Below are positions 55,753 through 64,000 of a stretch of 64,000 nucleotides of DNA, in pieces. The notes under the pieces are model-generated. The model had not been told where the DNA came from. It worked only from the letters and a program-made list of their open reading frames with translations, and did not search any database. Origin of the DNA: an uncultured Pseudomonadales bacterium (GTDB taxonomy: Bacteria; Pseudomonadota; Gammaproteobacteria; Pseudomonadales; Azotimanducaceae); assembly GCA_958296165.1 (NCBI GenBank), contig OY282447.1, forward strand, positions 806,001-870,000, written 5' to 3'. Positions within the stretch are counted from its first letter, which is position 1, and each line of letters begins with the position of its first letter. A program made the position numbers and the translations under genes.

Positions 55753-56810
55753 CTTGATCTGTCGGCCGCTTGGTCGGCCGCTTGGTCGGCGCGCGCGTAG
55801 GCTTCAACGATGCGCCGCACAAGGGGATGGCGCACTACATCCTTCGCGCCGAACCGCGTGAAGCTCAAGCCGGCGACCCCTTTCAAGACGTCCAGCACGT
55901 GCACCAGGCCGGAGCGATGCTCGCCGGGCAGATCGATCTGGGTGATGTCGCCGGTCACCACGGCGGTGGCGCCGAAGCCGATGCGCGTGAGGAACATCTT
56001 CATCTGTTCCACCGTGGTGTTCTGGCTCTCGTCTAGGATGATGAACGAGCCGTTCAACGTGCGCCCGCGCATGAACGCGAGCGGCGCCACTTCGATGATG
56101 TTGCGCTCGATGTACTTGTTGACGCGGTCCACGCCCAGCATCTCGTAGAGGGCATCGTAGAGAGGACGCAGGTAGGGGTCGATCTTCTGCGCCAAGTCGC
56201 CGGGCAGGAAGCCGAGCTTCTCGCCGGCCTCCACCGCCGGCCGCACCAGCAGGATGCGATTGACGGCATGGTTCTCCAGCGCCTCCACGGCGCACGCCAC
56301 GGCTAGATAGGTCTTGCCGGTGCCAGCCGGCCCGACGCCGAAGTTCAAGTCGTTGGCGCGGATGGCGGCGACGTAGCGCTTCTGGTTGGGGCCGCGCGGC
56401 TTGATGGTCTTCTTGCGCGTACAGACGACCATGTTTTCATCGCTTCGTTCGGCTTCGCCGTTGCCGTTGGCGAGCAATTCCTCCACCCCCGATTCTTGCA
56501 GGAAGAGATGCACCGTGTCGCCGTCTAGCGCATCGCGCTCGCTCGTCTCGCCATACAGCTGCGCCAAGAGCGCGCTGCCAGCCTCGACACGCGCCGCCGG
56601 CCCGCGCAGCCGAAAGGCGTTGCCGCGGTTGCGAATGCCAATGCCCAGCCGGCGCTCTATTTGCTTGAGATTCTGATCCAACGGGCCACACAGGGCAGCC
56701 AAGCGGCGGGAGTCGTTGGGTTCGAGGTTGACGTCCGCGATGTGAGCCGCGGCACGCGTCGAAATGTCTGTCAAGAACGTGGGGTGCAAGATCCTTGGGC
56801 GACGGAGCAT
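55749..56810 (-). CDS. phoH: PhoH-family ATPase YbeZ
   Basis: A 353-residue protein with a KH-like N-terminal part (RRLGIGIRNRGNAFRLRG) and a PhoH ATPase domain: Walker A GVGPAGTGKTYLAVACAVEA, KLGFLPGDLAQKIDPYLRPL, Walker B SFIILDESQNTTVEQMKMFL and VVTGDITQIDLP. It works with YbeY, encoded next, in RNA metabolism. The start codon is not certain; the listed start gives a typical size. Confidence 0.94.
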   Translation of the reverse strand: MLRRPRILHPTFLTDISTRAAAHIADVNLEPNDSRRLAALCGPLDQNLKQIERRLGIGIRNRGNAFRLRGPAARVEAGSALLAQLYGETSERDALDGDTVHLFLQESGVEELLANGNGEAERSDENMVVCTRKKTIKPRGPNQKRYVAAIRANDLNFGVGPAGTGKTYLAVACAVEALENHAVNRILLVRPAVEAGEKLGFLPGDLAQKIDPYLRPLYDALYEMLGVDRVNKYIERNIIEVAPLAFMRGRTLNGSFIILDESQNTTVEQMKMFLTRIGFGATAVVTGDITQIDLPGEHRSGLVHVLDVLKGVAGLSFTRFGAKDVVRHPLVRRIVEAYARADQAADQAADRSR

Positions 56811-56833
56811 AGCACGCCGCTGCGACGATGCTG

Positions 56834-58201
56834 CTAGACGGCGTCGGCTGCCTCGGTTGCCGACGCCGCATCCGCTCCGTCTGCTTCATCTACCAAAGCG
56901 CCGCGCAACGAGTTCGGCAGGGCGGCGACAATCTCCACCGTGGCGAAGCGGCCGATCAGATCCGCGCCACCCGTGAAGTTCACCACGCGATTGTTCTGCG
57001 CGCGTGCGGCGAACTCCGCTGCATCGCGTTTGGCGCGCCCGGTCACCAACACGCGCTGCCGCGTACCGACCATCGCCCTAGCGTGCGCGGCGGCTTGGCG
57101 CCGCAGCTGATCCTGCAAGATGGCGAGCCGATGCTTCTTCACCTCGATCGGCGTGTGGTCCGGCAGCGACGCCGCCGGAGTGCCAGGCCTTGGGCTGTAG
57201 ATGAAGCTGAACGAAATGTCGTAGTCGAGCGCGCGCACCAAATCGAGCGTTGCCTCGAAATCCACATCGGTTTCGCCGGGAAAGCCGACGATGAAGTCAG
57301 ACGACAGCGCCACGTTGGGGCGGGCTTGACGCAAGGCGCGGATTTTCGCTTTGTATTCGAGCACCGTGTGGCCGCGCTTCATCATCGCCAGTACGCGGTC
57401 CGAGCCGGACTGCACCGGCAAGTGCAAGTGGCTGGCCAGTTCCGGCACGTCACGGTAGGCGTCGATCAAGGTGGACGAGAACTCCACCGGGTGCGAGGTG
57501 GTGAAGCGAATGCGATCGATGCCGTCAATGCCGCTGGCGTAGTGGATGAGCTCCGCCAAATCCGCTTCGCCGCCGTCGATGCGGCCACGATAGGCGTTCA
57601 CGTTCTGGCCCAGGAAGTTGATCTCGCGCACGCCTTTGGCGGCGAGGCCGGCCACCTCGCGCATCACGTCCGCCACCGGGCGAGAGACTTCCGGGCCGCG
57701 CGTGTAGGGCACCACGCAGAAGGTGCAATACTTGCTGCAACCCTCCATCACCGAAACGAACGCGCTGGGGCCTTTTGCGCGAGGCGCTGGCAGGCGATCG
57801 AACTTCTCTATTTCCGGGAAGCTCACGTCCACCTGCGCGGCCCGCGTGCGGCGCGCGGCATCGACCATCTGCGGCAGCCGATGCAGAGTCTGCGGCCCGA
57901 ACACCACATCCACGTAGGGAGCGCGGGCGGTGATCGCAGCGCCTTCCTGGCTCGCCACGCAACCGCCGACGCCAAGCAAGACGTCTGGCCGTACCCGTTT
58001 CAAGCGCTGCCAGCGGCCGAGTTCGCTGAACACCTTTTCCGCCGCCTTCTCGCGGATCGAGCAGGTGTTGAGCAGCAGCACGTCGGCGATCGTCGGGTCT
58101 TCCACCAGCGTGGCGCCGTGGCTTTCGCGCAATAGGTCCGCCATGCGCGACGAGTCGTACTCGTTCATCTGGCAGCCGTGGGTTTTAACGTAGAGCTTCA
58201 C
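56834..58201 (-). CDS. miaB: tRNA-2-methylthio-N6-isopentenyladenosine synthase MiaB
   Basis: A 455-residue radical-SAM methylthiotransferase. The N-terminal UPF0004 domain has [40 protein letters not shown] and [10 protein letters not shown] (three cluster cysteines). The radical-SAM CxxxCxxC is in [22 protein letters not shown]-terminal TRAM domain follows ([13 protein letters not shown]). It adds a methylthio group to A37 of tRNAs. It heads the miaB-phoH-ybeY-corC-lnt cluster. Confidence 0.97.
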   Translation of the reverse strand: MKLYVKTHGCQMNEYDSSRMADLLRESHGATLVEDPTIADVLLLNTCSIREKAAEKVFSELGRWQRLKRVRPDVLLGVGGCVASQEGAAITARAPYVDVVFGPQTLHRLPQMVDAARRTRAAQVDVSFPEIEKFDRLPAPRAKGPSAFVSVMEGCSKYCTFCVVPYTRGPEVSRPVADVMREVAGLAAKGVREINFLGQNVNAYRGRIDGGEADLAELIHYASGIDGIDRIRFTTSHPVEFSSTLIDAYRDVPELASHLHLPVQSGSDRVLAMMKRGHTVLEYKAKIRALRQARPNVALSSDFIVGFPGETDVDFEATLDLVRALDYDISFSFIYSPRPGTPAASLPDHTPIEVKKHRLAILQDQLRRQAAAHARAMVGTRQRVLVTGRAKRDAAEFAARAQNNRVVNFTGGADLIGRFATVEIVAALPNSLRGALVDEADGADAASATEAADAV

Positions 58202-58274
58202 GCAAGCGCAGCCGGTTTCGGGCGGGGCGAGCGATTATAGCGGCCAGCGAAGCCGGAACTGCTATGCTCGCCGG

Positions 58275-59786
58275 GTGAGCGCCGACAACTCCAGAGACCG
58301 CTTGGTGCCGTATTCCAGCAAGCTGGCATTCGGCGTCGGGCAGTTTGCGGAAGGGTTGAAGAACACCGCGTTCGCGTTGTTCGTGCTCTTCTACTACAAC
58401 CAAGTGCTGGAACTGTCGGGTTCGCTGGCCGGACTGGCGCTCGCCATCGCCCTGATCTTCGATGCGGTCACCGATCCGCTGGCCGGTTCGCTGTCCGACA
58501 ACTGGAAGTCCCGGTTGGGGCGCAGACATCCGTTCATGTATGCCTCGGCGCTGCCGCTGGCACTGGCCTTTACAGGATTGTTCTGGCCGCCGAGCGGCGT
58601 GCAAGCGCTCGGCCAGTGGGGCCTGTTCGCCTGGCTGACGCTGTTTGCGATTCTCACGCGCGGCGCGATGACGCTCTATCACGTGCCGCATCTCGCCCTG
58701 GGCGCGGAGATGACGGAGAACTACAACGAGCGCAACCGGATCGTCGCCTATCGGCAATTCTTCAGCAGCTTGGGCGTCGCCGCGGTGTGGCTGGCGGGCT
58801 TCGGCTTCTTCTTTACCGACGCCAGGGGCGGCAACATGGCGGTGGAGAACTACGCGCCGTTCGCGGTCACGCTTGGCGTGCTGATGGTGGCGACCATTTG
58901 GTTTTCGGCTTGGGGTACTCAAAAAGAGGTGCCGTTTCTGTCCGAGCCGGCGCCCAAGCCAAAACGCAATCCCATCGCACAGCTGTATCTAGACCTCTTC
59001 GCCGGCTTCGCCAACCCTTCATTCACTTGGCTGTTCTCGGGCGTTTTCGTGGTGTTCGTGATGGCTGGCGTCAACAGCGCCCTGGACCTGTACATGCTGC
59101 AGTATTTCTGGGAGCTGCAGGACGGTGAGAAGCTTGGCTTGGGCATGGCGTCCGTGCTTGGCCTCGCGCTCGGCGTGTTCGTCGTCGTGCCACTGCTGCC
59201 GATCATCGGCAAGCTAAATGGCGTGCTGGTGGGCACGGCGGTCTGGGCGATCTGCCAAGTCATACCGGTCGTAATGCGGCTGTTCGACTGGCTGCCGGCC
59301 AACGGCAGCACCGAGTTGTTCATCACGCTGTTCGCGTTCAAGTTCGTGCAGGGCTTGATCCTGCAACTGGCGTTTGTCGCCTTCGGCTCGATGATGGCGG
59401 ATGTCGCCGACGAGCACGAATACCGCACCGGCGTGCGTCAAGAAGGCATTTTCTTCGGCGCCGTGGCGTTCTCCGCGAAGGCAACTTCCGGCGTCGGCAC
59501 GCTGCTCGCCGGCGTTGGCCTGGACATCATCAGCTGGCCGCGCGGAACGCAGATCCAAACCGCGGCCGACGTTCCCGCCAGTACCTTGGTCGATCTTGGG
59601 CTGTTCTACGGTCCCGTGGTGGCTGGCTTCTCGATCGTCTCGCTGTGGTGCTACACCCACTACAACTTGAGCCGCGAACGCCACGCCGAGATCGTAGCCA
59701 AGCTCAACGAACGCCGCCAAACCGCCGGCGCGGACGAAACAGCGGCGCCAGCCGCCACTGGCCCAGCCACCACCGCGGGCGGCTGA
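58275..59786 (+). CDS. MFS transporter, GPH (MelB-like) cation symporter family
   Basis: A 503-residue protein with about twelve membrane segments. Family motifs: KLAFGVGQFAEGLKNTAFAL at the start, FDAVTDPLAGSLSDNWKSRL (motif A with the cation-site aspartates) and RRHPFMYASALPLALAF. Such carriers couple sugar or glycoside uptake to sodium or protons, but the substrate here is unknown. It starts at a GTG (58275), divergent from miaB; the C-terminal tail is Ala/Thr-rich. Confidence 0.9.
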   Translation: MSADNSRDRLVPYSSKLAFGVGQFAEGLKNTAFALFVLFYYNQVLELSGSLAGLALAIALIFDAVTDPLAGSLSDNWKSRLGRRHPFMYASALPLALAFTGLFWPPSGVQALGQWGLFAWLTLFAILTRGAMTLYHVPHLALGAEMTENYNERNRIVAYRQFFSSLGVAAVWLAGFGFFFTDARGGNMAVENYAPFAVTLGVLMVATIWFSAWGTQKEVPFLSEPAPKPKRNPIAQLYLDLFAGFANPSFTWLFSGVFVVFVMAGVNSALDLYMLQYFWELQDGEKLGLGMASVLGLALGVFVVVPLLPIIGKLNGVLVGTAVWAICQVIPVVMRLFDWLPANGSTELFITLFAFKFVQGLILQLAFVAFGSMMADVADEHEYRTGVRQEGIFFGAVAFSAKATSGVGTLLAGVGLDIISWPRGTQIQTAADVPASTLVDLGLFYGPVVAGFSIVSLWCYTHYNLSRERHAEIVAKLNERRQTAGADETAAPAATGPATTAGG

Positions 59787-59794
59787 GCGCCTTC

Positions 59795-61237
59795 TCACTG
59801 CCGCCCGTAGCGGTCCTCGAAGCGCACGATGTCGTCTTCGGAGAGCAGCGCCCCCACTTGCACTTCGATCACTTCCAGCGTCGTCTGGCCGCGGTTGCTG
59901 AGCCGATGCCTTACGCCGACCGGGATGTAGGTGGATGCGTCGGCCGCCACTACGAAGCGTTCGTCGCCGCGTTCCACGGTCGCCTCGCCTCGCACCACCA
60001 CCCAATGCTCGGCGCGGTGGCGGTGCATCTGCAGCGACAGCGCCTCGCCGGGCGCGACGATGATGCGTTTGACCAGAAAGCCGTCGCCGGCCTTGAAGGT
60101 CTCGGCCCTCCCCCAGGGCCGGTAGACGGTGGTGTGCGCCTGGTGTTCGCTGCGCGACTGACGGCGCAGTTCGTCCACCACCGCACTCACGTCGTGAGCG
60201 CGGTGCTTGGCAGCCACCAATACGGCGTCTGACGTTTCCACCACCACCACTCGATCCATGCCGAGCACGGCCACGAGCCGGTCGTTGGCAGCTATGTGGG
60301 AATCGCGTGTGCTGACCGCGATCACGTCGCCATCGATGGTGTTGCCATCCTCGTTCTGGTTCAGAGTGGCCGACAGCGCACTCCACGAGCCTAGGTCGGT
60401 CCAGTCCATGTGCGTTGGCACCACCACCGCGCGCTTGGTGTGTTCCATCACCGCGTAGTCGATGGAATCCGCGGGGCTGTCTCGGAACGCACGGCCAGGA
60501 CGCAGGAAATCCAGATCCTCGCGTTCGGACGCCATCGCGCTGGCACAGGCGGCGTATATCTCGGGCCGAAACGCCTGCAACTCTTGCAGATAGACGCTCG
60601 CGCGTACCGCGAACATGCCGCTGTTCCAGAAATAGCCATCGGCGGCCAGATAGCGTTCTGCCACTCGCAGCGCTGGCTTCTCCGTGAACGCTTCGACCTC
60701 GAAGGCGTCCGCGCCGGCGGCGAGAGGCTTGCCGGCGCGGATGTATCCGTAACCTGTTTCGGGCCGAGTGGGCACGACGCCGAAAGTGACGATGGCGCCC
60801 TGCGCGGCGTGCGTAGCCGCTCGCCGCAGCGCGGCGTGAAACGCATCCACCGCACCAATGTAGGCGTCTGCCGGCAGCGCCAGCAGCACCGGATCACCCT
60901 CCTGTACGGCGCGCAGGGCCGCCAGCGCCAGTGCCGGAGCGGTGCTGCGAGCGGCAGGCTCGAGGACGATGGCGCTGGGCCGCACGTCGATCTGGCGACT
61001 CTGTTCGGCGACGATGAAGCGATGGTCGTGGTTGCAGACGATCACCGGCGCGGCATGTTCCACGCCATCAAGCCGGGCGAGGGTGTGCTGCAACATCGTC
61101 GCGTCGCCGATCAGACGCAGGAACTGCTTCGGATACAGCTCCCGCGACAGCGGCCACAGGCGCGTGCCAGCCCCGCCGGCCAGAATAACGGGTAGAAGTG
61201 CGTCCGCCACTTGCTGCTCGCTCTTGCGTATGAACAT
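59795..61237 (-). CDS. manC: Mannose-1-phosphate guanylyltransferase / mannose-6-phosphate isomerase
   Basis: A 480-residue bifunctional enzyme. The N-terminal nucleotidyltransferase has LPVILAGGAGTRLWPLSREL with YPKQFLRL, and FTEKPALRVAERYL. The C-terminal cupin carries RPWGRAETFKAGDGFLVKRI and SLQMHRHRAEHWVVVRGEAT, with the metal histidines. It makes GDP-mannose for surface polysaccharide. It may be called cpsB or algA in other genomes. Start ATG 61237, close to and divergent from the sigma-factor gene. Confidence 0.94.
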   Translation of the reverse strand: MFIRKSEQQVADALLPVILAGGAGTRLWPLSRELYPKQFLRLIGDATMLQHTLARLDGVEHAAPVIVCNHDHRFIVAEQSRQIDVRPSAIVLEPAARSTAPALALAALRAVQEGDPVLLALPADAYIGAVDAFHAALRRAATHAAQGAIVTFGVVPTRPETGYGYIRAGKPLAAGADAFEVEAFTEKPALRVAERYLAADGYFWNSGMFAVRASVYLQELQAFRPEIYAACASAMASEREDLDFLRPGRAFRDSPADSIDYAVMEHTKRAVVVPTHMDWTDLGSWSALSATLNQNEDGNTIDGDVIAVSTRDSHIAANDRLVAVLGMDRVVVVETSDAVLVAAKHRAHDVSAVVDELRRQSRSEHQAHTTVYRPWGRAETFKAGDGFLVKRIIVAPGEALSLQMHRHRAEHWVVVRGEATVERGDERFVVAADASTYIPVGVRHRLSNRGQTTLEVIEVQVGALLSEDDIVRFEDRYGRQ

Positions 61238-61281
61238 GGTACGCGAGAAATCTGCGACCTTTTGCGGCGCTCAAGCATCTA

Positions 61282-61896
61282 ATGGGTATGTCTCGGTTTG
61301 CCGGCATTCGCATCGACCTCGGCATCGTCCGTCGTCTGCAAGCCGGCGATCGCAAGGCTCAGGAGATCGTCTATCGCGCCTACGTCGACGCCGTCTATAC
61401 GATGGCGCGGCGCGTCCTGGGCGATGCGGCGCTGGCCGAGGAAGTGACGCAGGACACGTTTGTGGACATGATTGAGAAGGCCGCTCAGCTTGATCGCCCG
61501 GCGCAACTCGGAGGCTGGCTGCGCAGCATCGCGGTGAACCACTGCCTGATGCGTCTGCGTTCACCGTGGTTCAAGCTCCGCGAGCCTATGGCGGACGACT
61601 TGCGAACGGTCTCGGAGGGCATTGGCCGCGCTTTGGACGTCGAAGCGGCGCTCGACCGGCTGCCCAGGCAAGCGCGCATGATCGTCTGGATGCACTGCGT
61701 CGAGGGCTACACGCACGAGGAGATCGGCCACGCCTTCGGGCACACGGCCAGCTTCTCGAAATCAAAGCTGGCACGCGCGCTTGCCCAACTCCGCCGCCAA
61801 ATGGCTGCACCTCAGGCCTTGAATCACCATCCCGTCGGTACGCTAGAGAAACGAAATGAGCGATCGCTACCCACTGTCGCCGCCTGTGCGTCCTGA
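61282..61896 (+). CDS. ECF-type RNA polymerase sigma factor
   Basis: A 204-residue sigma factor of the extracytoplasmic type. Region 2 reads AQEIVYRAYVDAVYTMARRV, EEVTQDTFVDMIEKA and LGGWLRSIAVNHCLMRLR; region 4 is ALDRLPRQARMIVWMHCVEG with YTHEEIGHAFGHTASFSKSK. It should direct transcription of a small stress or envelope regulon. The next gene, overlapping by 41 bases, is probably its anti-sigma factor. The start could be ATG 61282 or 61288. Confidence 0.93.
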   Translation: MGMSRFAGIRIDLGIVRRLQAGDRKAQEIVYRAYVDAVYTMARRVLGDAALAEEVTQDTFVDMIEKAAQLDRPAQLGGWLRSIAVNHCLMRLRSPWFKLREPMADDLRTVSEGIGRALDVEAALDRLPRQARMIVWMHCVEGYTHEEIGHAFGHTASFSKSKLARALAQLRRQMAAPQALNHHPVGTLEKRNERSLPTVAACAS

Positions 61897-62401
61897 CGAC
61901 TCCAACGCCGCGGCAGTCGAGGCGCTGCGCGACGAGTTGCGCGAACTGCCGAATCTGGCGGCCCCGCCAGCCGTCTGGACCAACGTAATCGCGCGCGTTG
62001 ATCGGGCGGCGCGGCGACGACGTCGCCGGCTGCCCGTGGCGCTCGCCGCCAGCGCATTGCTGGCGTGTACCGCAACCATCGCGTTCCTCGCGTCATCCCC
62101 GCAAGCCCCAAGCGTCAGTGCCGCGCCAGCGGGCGAGCTGGCGGCGCTGTTGGAGCACTCGCGGCGCTTGGAAGAAGGCCGTCGCGCCATCCCACGGCTG
62201 CCGCCGAGCGGCACAGAGCTCGTGCTGCGAGCCCGCATCGGCGGCATCGACGCCTCGCTCAACGATCAGCTGCTGCAGGAAGCAACCCTCTCCTTCGACC
62301 GCCGCGAACGCCTGTTGCGCGAGCGCGTCGACTTGATGGAGAGCTTGATGCACATCGAAAGGGACCGGCACCGCGAGCTGGTCCGTCAAGCGGTGTTCTA
62401 G
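61856..62401 (+). CDS. Putative anti-sigma factor, single-pass membrane protein
   Basis: A 181-residue protein with a soluble N-terminus, a basic stretch (RAARRRRRRLP), one membrane helix (VALAASALLACTATIAFLAS) and a periplasmic helical part (about 95-175, many Arg/Glu, ending ESLMHIERDRHRELVRQ). No zinc-binding anti-sigma motif is visible. The role is inferred from the topology and from overlap with the ECF sigma gene. The family is not recognised. Confidence 0.7.
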   Translation: MSDRYPLSPPVRPDDSNAAAVEALRDELRELPNLAAPPAVWTNVIARVDRAARRRRRRLPVALAASALLACTATIAFLASSPQAPSVSAAPAGELAALLEHSRRLEEGRRAIPRLPPSGTELVLRARIGGIDASLNDQLLQEATLSFDRRERLLRERVDLMESLMHIERDRHRELVRQAVF

Positions 62402-62469
62402 GACGCCAATGCACGCGGACTTCGCCGGCTTCACCCGACTTCACCCCTCCACCAGACTTGAGGAAACCC

Positions 62470-63387
62470 ATGAAACACTTGACGATCATCGCCATCGCCG
62501 CCATCGGCGCGATGGCATACGCCGACACCAGCGACGAGGCCGACAGCGCCGCGACACAGCTAGCAGAGGCACAAGAGAAGATGGCCGCAGCGCGCGTTCG
62601 GATGGCTGAGGCGGCCAAAGAGATGGCGGCAGCTGCGAAGCTGCGCTGGCAACAGCCGGACCGAGCCTTCTTGGGCGTCCTCATCGCCGACGAAGACCAA
62701 AGCGGCATCAAGATAGCGGGCATCTCGCCGGACAGCGGCGCCGCCGAAGCTGGCCTCGAAGCGGCCGACGTCATCGTCGCCATCAACGACGAATCCCTGC
62801 TCGGCGACGACCGCCCTCTCAAGGTGCTGCACGGAGTGCTCGAAGGCGTCGAGCCAGGCGAGAGCGTGCGGCTGATGATCCTGCGCGATGGCGCGGAGCA
62901 GACTGTCGAGGTGACCACAACGCCCTACCTGGCCCAGAGCGGCTTGCACCACTTCCGCTGGTGGGACGCTCTCGATGATGTCGACGTCAACATCGACTTG
63001 CCGAGCTTCGCGATCGACGCGCGATCCTTGCGCCAGCCGCGCCGCGACGGTCTGCGGCTCGCAGACATCGGCGAAGACCTAGGCGACTACTTCGGCGTCG
63101 ACGCTGGCGTGCTAGTCCTCGATACGCCAGCACAAAGCGAACTCAAGCCGGGCGACATCCTCAAACGCATCGACGGCGCCGCAGTTTCGTCGACGCAAGA
63201 TGCCTACCGACTCTTGCGCCGGCTGGAACAAGACGCGCCAGCCGAAGTACGCCGCAAGAACCGCAAAGTCACCGTCAACGTGGCCGCCGCGTCAGCACGG
63301 ATGAGGCTCAGGACAGGGCCCAGGACAGGCAATGTGATGTTCATCGAGAGCGACGAGGAAATACACGAGGAGCAGGAACACCACTAA
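62470..63387 (+). CDS. Exported PDZ-domain protein
   Basis: A 305-residue protein with a signal peptide (KHLTIIAIAAIGAMAYA), an Ala/Glu-rich coiled coil (about 27-58) and two PDZ-like domains. The first runs FLGVLIADEDQSGIKIAGIS to VRLMILRDGAEQTVEV; the second has GVLVLDTPAQSELKPGDILK. There is no protease domain. It may sense unfolded envelope proteins and bear on the ECF sigma module just upstream. A GAGGAAA site lies 5 bases before the ATG at 62470. Confidence 0.85.
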   Translation: MKHLTIIAIAAIGAMAYADTSDEADSAATQLAEAQEKMAAARVRMAEAAKEMAAAAKLRWQQPDRAFLGVLIADEDQSGIKIAGISPDSGAAEAGLEAADVIVAINDESLLGDDRPLKVLHGVLEGVEPGESVRLMILRDGAEQTVEVTTTPYLAQSGLHHFRWWDALDDVDVNIDLPSFAIDARSLRQPRRDGLRLADIGEDLGDYFGVDAGVLVLDTPAQSELKPGDILKRIDGAAVSSTQDAYRLLRRLEQDAPAEVRRKNRKVTVNVAAASARMRLRTGPRTGNVMFIESDEEIHEEQEHH

Positions 63388-63397
63388 CGGTGAAGCC

Positions 63398-63913
63398 TCA
63401 GCGCATGCGCCAGTAGTTCACCGTGATCGCCGCCATCGCCACGAAGCCCACTAGCGCCAGCGCCGGAATCCATGCCGCCTGCTCGGCGCAGTCGCCGGTG
63501 CCGACCGTCATGGCACGCAGGATGTCCATGAGGGGGAAGACCTCGATCAGATAGTCGAAATCCACGCCGCAGCCCGGCACTTGCTCCGCCGGCAGCGTCA
63601 GCAAGTACAGATGCCGCGCGGAGAAGTAGCCGCCGGCCACCGCCGCCAGAGTCGCCAAGAGCGGGTAAATGCCAAGGCGCGGATTGTGCGCCAAGCCGAG
63701 CACGGCGATCAGGCCAGCCAGCAACACGAAAGCGCGCTGCGTCAAGCACAGAGCACAGGGCGCCAGATCAAAGCCATATTGCAGCACCAGAGCGGCGCCG
63801 GCCAGCATTGCGGCCCACCCCACGGCGGCCAAGTTCCACGCTTCCTTCAACGGCAAGTTAGCGAACTGCCGCGATGCGCTTGGCGATTGTTCCAGCGTCG
63901 TGTTTTCCATCAT
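63398..63913 (-). CDS. dsbB: Disulfide bond formation protein DsbB
   Basis: A 171-residue inner-membrane quinone reductase with four membrane helices. The first cysteine pair is in LAPCALCLTQRAFV (CxxC), the second in VPGCGVDFDYLIE and TGDCAEQ, as required to re-oxidise DsbA. It is convergent with the PDZ gene. Confidence 0.93.
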   Translation of the reverse strand: MMENTTLEQSPSASRQFANLPLKEAWNLAAVGWAAMLAGAALVLQYGFDLAPCALCLTQRAFVLLAGLIAVLGLAHNPRLGIYPLLATLAAVAGGYFSARHLYLLTLPAEQVPGCGVDFDYLIEVFPLMDILRAMTVGTGDCAEQAAWIPALALVGFVAMAAITVNYWRMR

Positions 63914-63926
63914 GGTCCTAGCAGTC

Positions 63927-64000
63927 CTAGAAGATGTCCTCTGGCGTCACCGACGACCTCGAACCCGGTCCGGCGAGCCGGCCATCGACCCGTTGCCGGG
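63927..64000 (-). CDS. C-terminal end of an upstream gene (partial)
   Basis: The minus strand carries an open frame from the window edge that ends SSVTPEDIF and a stop at 63927-63929, 14 bases before the dsbB start. Only about 24 codons are visible, too few to identify the product or to be sure it is coding. Confidence 0.3.
   Translation of the reverse strand, partial: RQRVDGRLAGPGSRSSVTPEDIF

Noticed and set aside
61255-61290. ECF-type self-promoter (GACCTT, then TCTAAT) before the sigma gene
   Set aside because: The -10 box would overlap the first ATG, the -35 match is weak, and without transcript data it is not supported.

Overview
The window is GC-rich and reads as part of a gammaproteobacterial chromosome. 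The best evidence is gene order: nadD-rsfS-rlmH-mrdA-rodA-mltB-rlpA-dacA, miaB-phoH(ybeZ)-ybeY-corC(ybeX)-lnt, and engB next to cytochrome c4 and dsbA are all classical gammaproteobacterial clusters. I cannot place it below class from sequence reading alone.

Positions 1-23,020 form a dense defence island that runs off the left edge. On the minus strand it begins with a bacterial ubiquitin-like operon: a triple-UBL protein, an E2-like protein, a JAB-E1 fusion, a DUF6527 protein and an AAA ATPase cut by the window edge. Next comes a PIN-domain protein with an XRE-ImmA/IrrE regulator, then a large DUF1156 DNA methyltransferase broken by one frameshift. A plus-strand DprA-like protein follows with a frameshifted phosphoribosyltransferase. 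A minus-strand run then encodes, in transcription order, a DUF499 ATPase, a small protein, an AAA/PD-(D/E)XK protein, a reverse transcriptase and a nitrilase-like protein. The island ends on the plus strand with a Uma2-type nuclease and an AAA ATPase/TOPRIM-like pair. No integrase, transposase, tRNA or att repeat is visible.

Positions 23,156-36,922 are core metabolism and envelope biogenesis: ahcY, a PhyH-HEAT dioxygenase, a SpoU methyltransferase, a LON-domain protein, and the nadD to dacA cluster for NAD synthesis, ribosome silencing, rRNA modification and cell elongation. These are followed by a DUF6491 protein and a HAD hydrolase. Positions 36,968-46,724 hold an acyl-CoA synthetase, an esterase lipoprotein, an orphan AIPR defence gene, ilvD, a newly noticed 43-codon gene fused by start/stop overlaps between argE and ilvD, argE, engB, and a decayed DNA methyltransferase. 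Positions 46,864-64,000 hold cytochrome c4, dsbA, a one-domain voltage-gated channel, a glycosyltransferase, metF, metK, the lnt to miaB cluster, an MFS symporter, mannose-1-phosphate guanylyltransferase, an ECF sigma/anti-sigma/PDZ module and dsbB.

The most notable signals are the reverse transcriptase and nitrilase as two overlapping genes lying, with an AAA/nuclease protein, between the usually adjacent DUF1156 and DUF499 genes; the ubiquitin-like operon whose E2 has no cysteine; the AAA/TOPRIM pair; the small CxxC gene; and a channel with a calcium-type selectivity filter. Family names come from recognising motifs, not from database searches.
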